Assembly: GCF_900086655.1 (NCBI RefSeq)
Contig: NZ_LT575476.1
Location: 1,515,214 to 1,579,213, forward strand
Length of the DNA: 64,000 nt
Direction of reading: 5' to 3'
Source: Paenibacillus tuaregi
GTDB lineage: Bacteria > Bacillota > Bacilli > Paenibacillales > Paenibacillaceae
Shown: one piece after another, positions 61,462 through 64,000 of the stretch
Position numbering within the stretch: position 1 is the first letter of the stretch
Layout of the letters: the number at the start of each line of letters is the position of its first letter
Notes under the pieces: generated by a model
What the model saw: only the letters and a program-made list of their open reading frames with translations
What the model was told of the DNA's origin: nothing
The model's database searches: none
Translations under genes and position numbers: made by a program

Positions 61462-61809
61462 ATGAGAAAAGAAGCTGCTTTCAATGACCTTGTACGAAAG
61501 GTGCGCAAGGACACGTTCGGGAAAGGGCCCGAACGAATCCATACCACCTTTGTTGAGAATATGGCCATTACGAAGATGTATGGGAATTTTACCCCATCGG
61601 AGAAATTTATCGCCCAGACGCCGGAAGGCAGGCAGATGGTGCATAACGCGAGAACACACATGATTAAGAAGCTGTATGCGAATCGTGTTCCGGACGGCAT
61701 GGAGGAATTGTGTGGTTCCAGGCTGGTCCATTTATTCACGGATGTGAAGGTGGACGAGGACATGGCGGTATCTGTATTTATATTCGAAAATCCGATTGAG
61801 CAAGGGTGA
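61462..61809 (+). CDS. DUF2294 protein (YrhF-like)
   Basis: A 115-aa cytoplasmic protein of unknown function with the family pattern NDLVRKVRKDTFGKGPERIH, ENMAITKMYGNFTPSEKF, PEGRQMVHNART and VHLFTDVKVDEDMAVSVFIF. In B. subtilis a DUF2294 gene (yrhF) also sits in the formate dehydrogenase cluster. I choose ATG 61462, 6 nt after GAGGTGA; the open frame begins at 61399. Its stop overlaps the GTG of fdhD, giving a coupled pair. Confidence 0.82.
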   Translation: MRKEAAFNDLVRKVRKDTFGKGPERIHTTFVENMAITKMYGNFTPSEKFIAQTPEGRQMVHNARTHMIKKLYANRVPDGMEELCGSRLVHLFTDVKVDEDMAVSVFIFENPIEQG

Positions 61810-62639
61810 GGGCCACGATGGAGCAGCAGCATGAACGCAGTGTGATCCGCTATCGGCAGGGGCGCATAACCCAAGATCACGATCTGATTGTTACGGAGCA
61901 TCCGGTTACACTGAAGGTTAACGGGGAAGAATTAGCCACTATGGTATGTTCACCGGAATATATTGAGGACATGGCGGTCGGTTATCTCGCTTCAGAAGGG
62001 GTAATTAAGGAATACAAGGATATCCAGGAGCTGTGGGTGCAGGAGCAGAAGGGCTTTGTGCACGTCAAGACGGACAGGTGGAACGGGCAGCTGCAGAAAC
62101 TGTTCACCAAAAGATATATTACTTCGTGCTGTGGTGCCAGCAGAGCAGGCTTTGTGTTCTTCGGTGATGCACGAACAGCCAAGGTGATGGAAGGTATTCA
62201 TGTCACGCTAAGTTTCGAAGATATCTTCCGGCTGATGGACGAGGTGCTGCAGGGTGCGGATTTGTTCCAGCGCACAGGAGGGGTGCACAGCGCGGCGCTC
62301 TGTGATCGTGAGCACGTACTGCTCGCACGAAGCGATATTGGAAGACATAATGCGCTTGATAAAATTTATGGCTACTGCTTGAAGCAGGAGATGAAACTGG
62401 AGGACAAAATCATTGTGTTCAGCGGCCGCATCTCTTCAGAGATTCTGCTTAAAGTATCGAAGATCGGCTGTGAAGTTATTTTGTCCAAATCAGCCCCAAC
62501 GGCGTTGGCGCTTGAACTAGCTGACCAGCTTGGCATTACAACGGTTGGCTTTATTCGCAATAATTCCTGTAACGTATATACACACCCGCAGCGAATTACA
62601 GATTGTACAGACAAATCCCCTTCCAAAGTGGTATTCTAA
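61806..62639 (+). CDS. fdhD: FdhD sulfurtransferase for formate dehydrogenase
   Basis: Delivers sulfur from a cysteine desulfurase to the molybdenum cofactor of formate dehydrogenase, which needs it for activity. The 277-aa protein shows [15 protein letters not shown], the functional Cys loop [13 protein letters not shown], the GGVHSAALC motif and [14 protein letters not shown], all FdhD hallmarks. Start may be GTG 61806 (overlapping the previous stop) or ATG 61818 after GAGGG. Next to fdhF and moaA, which fits its role. Confidence 0.94.
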   Translation: MRATMEQQHERSVIRYRQGRITQDHDLIVTEHPVTLKVNGEELATMVCSPEYIEDMAVGYLASEGVIKEYKDIQELWVQEQKGFVHVKTDRWNGQLQKLFTKRYITSCCGASRAGFVFFGDARTAKVMEGIHVTLSFEDIFRLMDEVLQGADLFQRTGGVHSAALCDREHVLLARSDIGRHNALDKIYGYCLKQEMKLEDKIIVFSGRISSEILLKVSKIGCEVILSKSAPTALALELADQLGITTVGFIRNNSCNVYTHPQRITDCTDKSPSKVVF

Positions 62640-62679
62640 TAGGATCAATTTATTCGGAAGGAAGAATGGGGGGACTTCT

Positions 62680-63684
62680 ATGACCATCCACGATGAACTT
62701 GGCAGAATAATGAGGGATCTGCGGATTTCTGTAACCGACCGTTGCAATTTCCGGTGCCGCTATTGTATGCCTGCTGAAATATTTGATGATGACTACGCGT
62801 TTCTTCCGAAGGAGAGTGTTCTGACAGCCGAAGAGATCCGCAGAACAGCCGAGATCTTCGTTTCTCTTGGAGTACGCAAGCTTCGGATTACCGGGGGAGA
62901 GCCGCTGCTGCGGAAGGACCTGCCGGAGATTATAGCAAAATTGGCGGCGATCCAGGGAGCAGAGGATTTGTCGCTAACGACCAATGGCAGCCTGCTTGCC
63001 TCTAAAGCAGCAATGCTGAAAGAAGCTGGCCTTCAGCGGGTTACCGTCAGTCTGGATTCCCTGGACGATGAGACGTTCATGTACATGAACGGGGGACGGT
63101 CGAAGGTGAAGCCCATTCTAAATGGAATCGAGGCAGCTAAACAGGCGGGGCTTCTGGTCAAAGTGAATATGGTGGTCCAGAGAGGGTTCAATGACCACGC
63201 GGTTCTTCCCATGGTGGAATATTTCCGGGAACAGGGTATCATTCTGCGGATGGTGGAATATATGGATGTCGGCAATTCCAACGGCTGGAACCGGGAGCAT
63301 GTGGTAGGCAAGCAGGAGCTGCTGAAGCAGATCGGAGAGGAATGGCCGCTTGAGCCGCTCGCGCCTAATTATCCAGGGGAGGTGGCTACCAGATACCGGT
63401 TCCTGGATGGGAAAGGGGAGATCGGCATCATCTCTTCGGTGACGGATGCTTTTTGCTCCTCCTGCACCCGGGCCAGACTGTCTGCTGAAGGAAAGCTGTA
63501 TACCTGCCTTTTCGCCTCGAAGGGTTATGATCTGCGGGAACGGCTTAGAGCCGGACAGACGGATGAAGAGATTGCAGACTATGTCCGGGGAATTTGGGAA
63601 CACCGTCACGATAAGTATTCGCTCGACCGGGGAACTCAGGGTGGGGACGAGCCCCGCGTTGAGATGTCCCATATCGGTGGATAA
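62680..63684 (+). CDS. moaA: GTP 3',8-cyclase MoaA (molybdenum cofactor biosynthesis)
   Basis: A radical SAM enzyme for the first step of molybdenum cofactor synthesis. The 334-aa protein has the SAM cluster motif CNFRCRYC (Cys22, 26, 29), [12 protein letters not shown], the C-terminal second cluster [20 protein letters not shown], and the C-terminal Gly-Gly tail (HIGG) required in MoaA. Start ATG 62680 has GGAAGGAAG and GGGGGGA before it; the longer frame from 62530 overlaps fdhD out of frame. It lies 40 bp after fdhD, supplying cofactor for FdhF. Confidence 0.95.
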   Translation: MTIHDELGRIMRDLRISVTDRCNFRCRYCMPAEIFDDDYAFLPKESVLTAEEIRRTAEIFVSLGVRKLRITGGEPLLRKDLPEIIAKLAAIQGAEDLSLTTNGSLLASKAAMLKEAGLQRVTVSLDSLDDETFMYMNGGRSKVKPILNGIEAAKQAGLLVKVNMVVQRGFNDHAVLPMVEYFREQGIILRMVEYMDVGNSNGWNREHVVGKQELLKQIGEEWPLEPLAPNYPGEVATRYRFLDGKGEIGIISSVTDAFCSSCTRARLSAEGKLYTCLFASKGYDLRERLRAGQTDEEIADYVRGIWEHRHDKYSLDRGTQGGDEPRVEMSHIGG

Positions 63685-63694
63685 TCTTGCTGAG

Positions 63695-63876
63695 TCCGTC
63701 CCGATCTCAGCGGAGAGGACGAGCGATTCTGAAGGAGCGGAGCGTCCGCCTTTGTCTTTCGAAATGCCCCTACTTGGATATCTAGTTCAAGCATTTCGGA
63801 GACAACAGCGGCCTTAAAGAACACTCGGAATCGCAGCGCTTCGAATAGGGTAACTTTCATAAGTTCATTGTATATA
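63695..63876 (+). repeat. Dispersed stem-loop repeat, copy 6
   Basis: Contains the core around 63721-63758 (GATTCTGAAGGAGCGGAGCG then TCCGCCTTTGTC), inner arms TTGTCTTTCGAAATG (63752) and CATTTCGGAGACAA (63792), and ends with the terminal sequence AAGTTCATTGTATATA (63861-63876). The left terminal sequence is missing; the element begins close to the moaA stop. Shares AGCGGAGAGGACGAG with copy 1. Confidence 0.8.
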
Positions 63877-64000
63877 GGTAACCGGCATGGAACCATTCTG
63901 CGGCGGCACAAGCCGGCAAGCAGGATGGGCTCATGGCGGTTTTTTTGTTCTGCTCAGAACATGCCCGAAAGTTCATAATCAGTTCATTTTCCTCCGATAT
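63877..64000. other. Unassigned 3' edge of the window
   Basis: Contains a seven-T run at 63941-63947 after GC-rich sequence that could form a weak hairpin. No credible gene seen in these 124 bp. Confidence 0.3.

Noticed and set aside
63636..63911. 91-aa minus-strand frame over the end of moaA
   Set aside because: Covers the stem-loop repeat and moaA 3' end; no supporting signal.

Overview
The window looks like chromosomal DNA from a Paenibacillus-type member of the Firmicutes. I infer this from the gene content and order: a GlcT-controlled ptsG-ptsH-ptsI operon, a complete Bacillus-style FadR fatty-acid oxidation set, BceRS-BceAB, a BdbCD pair, a YrhE/YrhD formate dehydrogenase, and frequent TTG/GTG starts behind strong AGGAGG-like ribosome sites. 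There are no rRNA or tRNA genes, no IS element, no prophage and no CRISPR array.

Layout. 1-1.7 kb: the 3' part of a sirtuin gene and an aldo/keto reductase. 1.8-8.1 kb: a divergent AraC-type regulator, galK-galE-galT and an iron-dependent alcohol dehydrogenase. 8.2-13.6 kb: glcT, an RNA antiterminator/terminator leader, then ptsG, ptsH and ptsI. 13.9-17.5 kb: polyphosphate genes ppx and ppk, convergent and overlapping at their 3' ends, with a PHO-box-like array in front of ppk. 17.8-25 kb: ribosomal protein L25/Ctc and a very large gene carrying about 192 decapeptide repeats in unbroken 30-bp register. 25.2-34.5 kb: a thiol-disulfide pair (bdbD, bdbC) and two separate modules, each joining an M23-type peptidase gene to an OmpR-class two-component system. 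34.6-39.2 kb: a BceRS-BceAB antimicrobial-peptide sensing and resistance module. 39.4-41.1 kb: a secreted protein and an ASCH-domain protein. 41.4-57 kb: fatty-acid beta-oxidation. fadR-etfB-etfA lie on the minus strand. fadF-fadN-fadA-fadE-lcfA, a thioesterase and an SCP2-like protein lie on the plus strand, followed by a minus-strand 2,4-dienoyl-CoA reductase. A FadR box and a cre-like site lie between the divergent arms. 57.7-63.7 kb: formate dehydrogenase (fdhF plus a DUF1641 subunit), a DUF2294 protein, fdhD and moaA, so the enzyme and two of its maturation functions are together.

How the genes work together. The region covers sugar entry (glucose PTS, Leloir galactose pathway), fatty-acid degradation with its own electron path (ETF to the membrane protein FadF), formate oxidation, and phosphate storage. 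Several transcription-level controls can be read directly: the GlcT RAT, the FadR box and cre, a BceR-type box, a putative PHO box, and an attenuator-like hairpin in the fdhF leader.

Most unusual features: (1) the decapeptide-repeat giant protein; (2) a dispersed family of roughly 140-200 bp stem-loop elements (five full copies and one half copy, all in the same orientation) whose stems keep pairing although their sequence differs, some copies bounded by 17-bp terminal inverted repeats; (3) a 21-bp G.U-rich attenuator in front of fdhF; (4) a three-stem structured 3' end after etfA.
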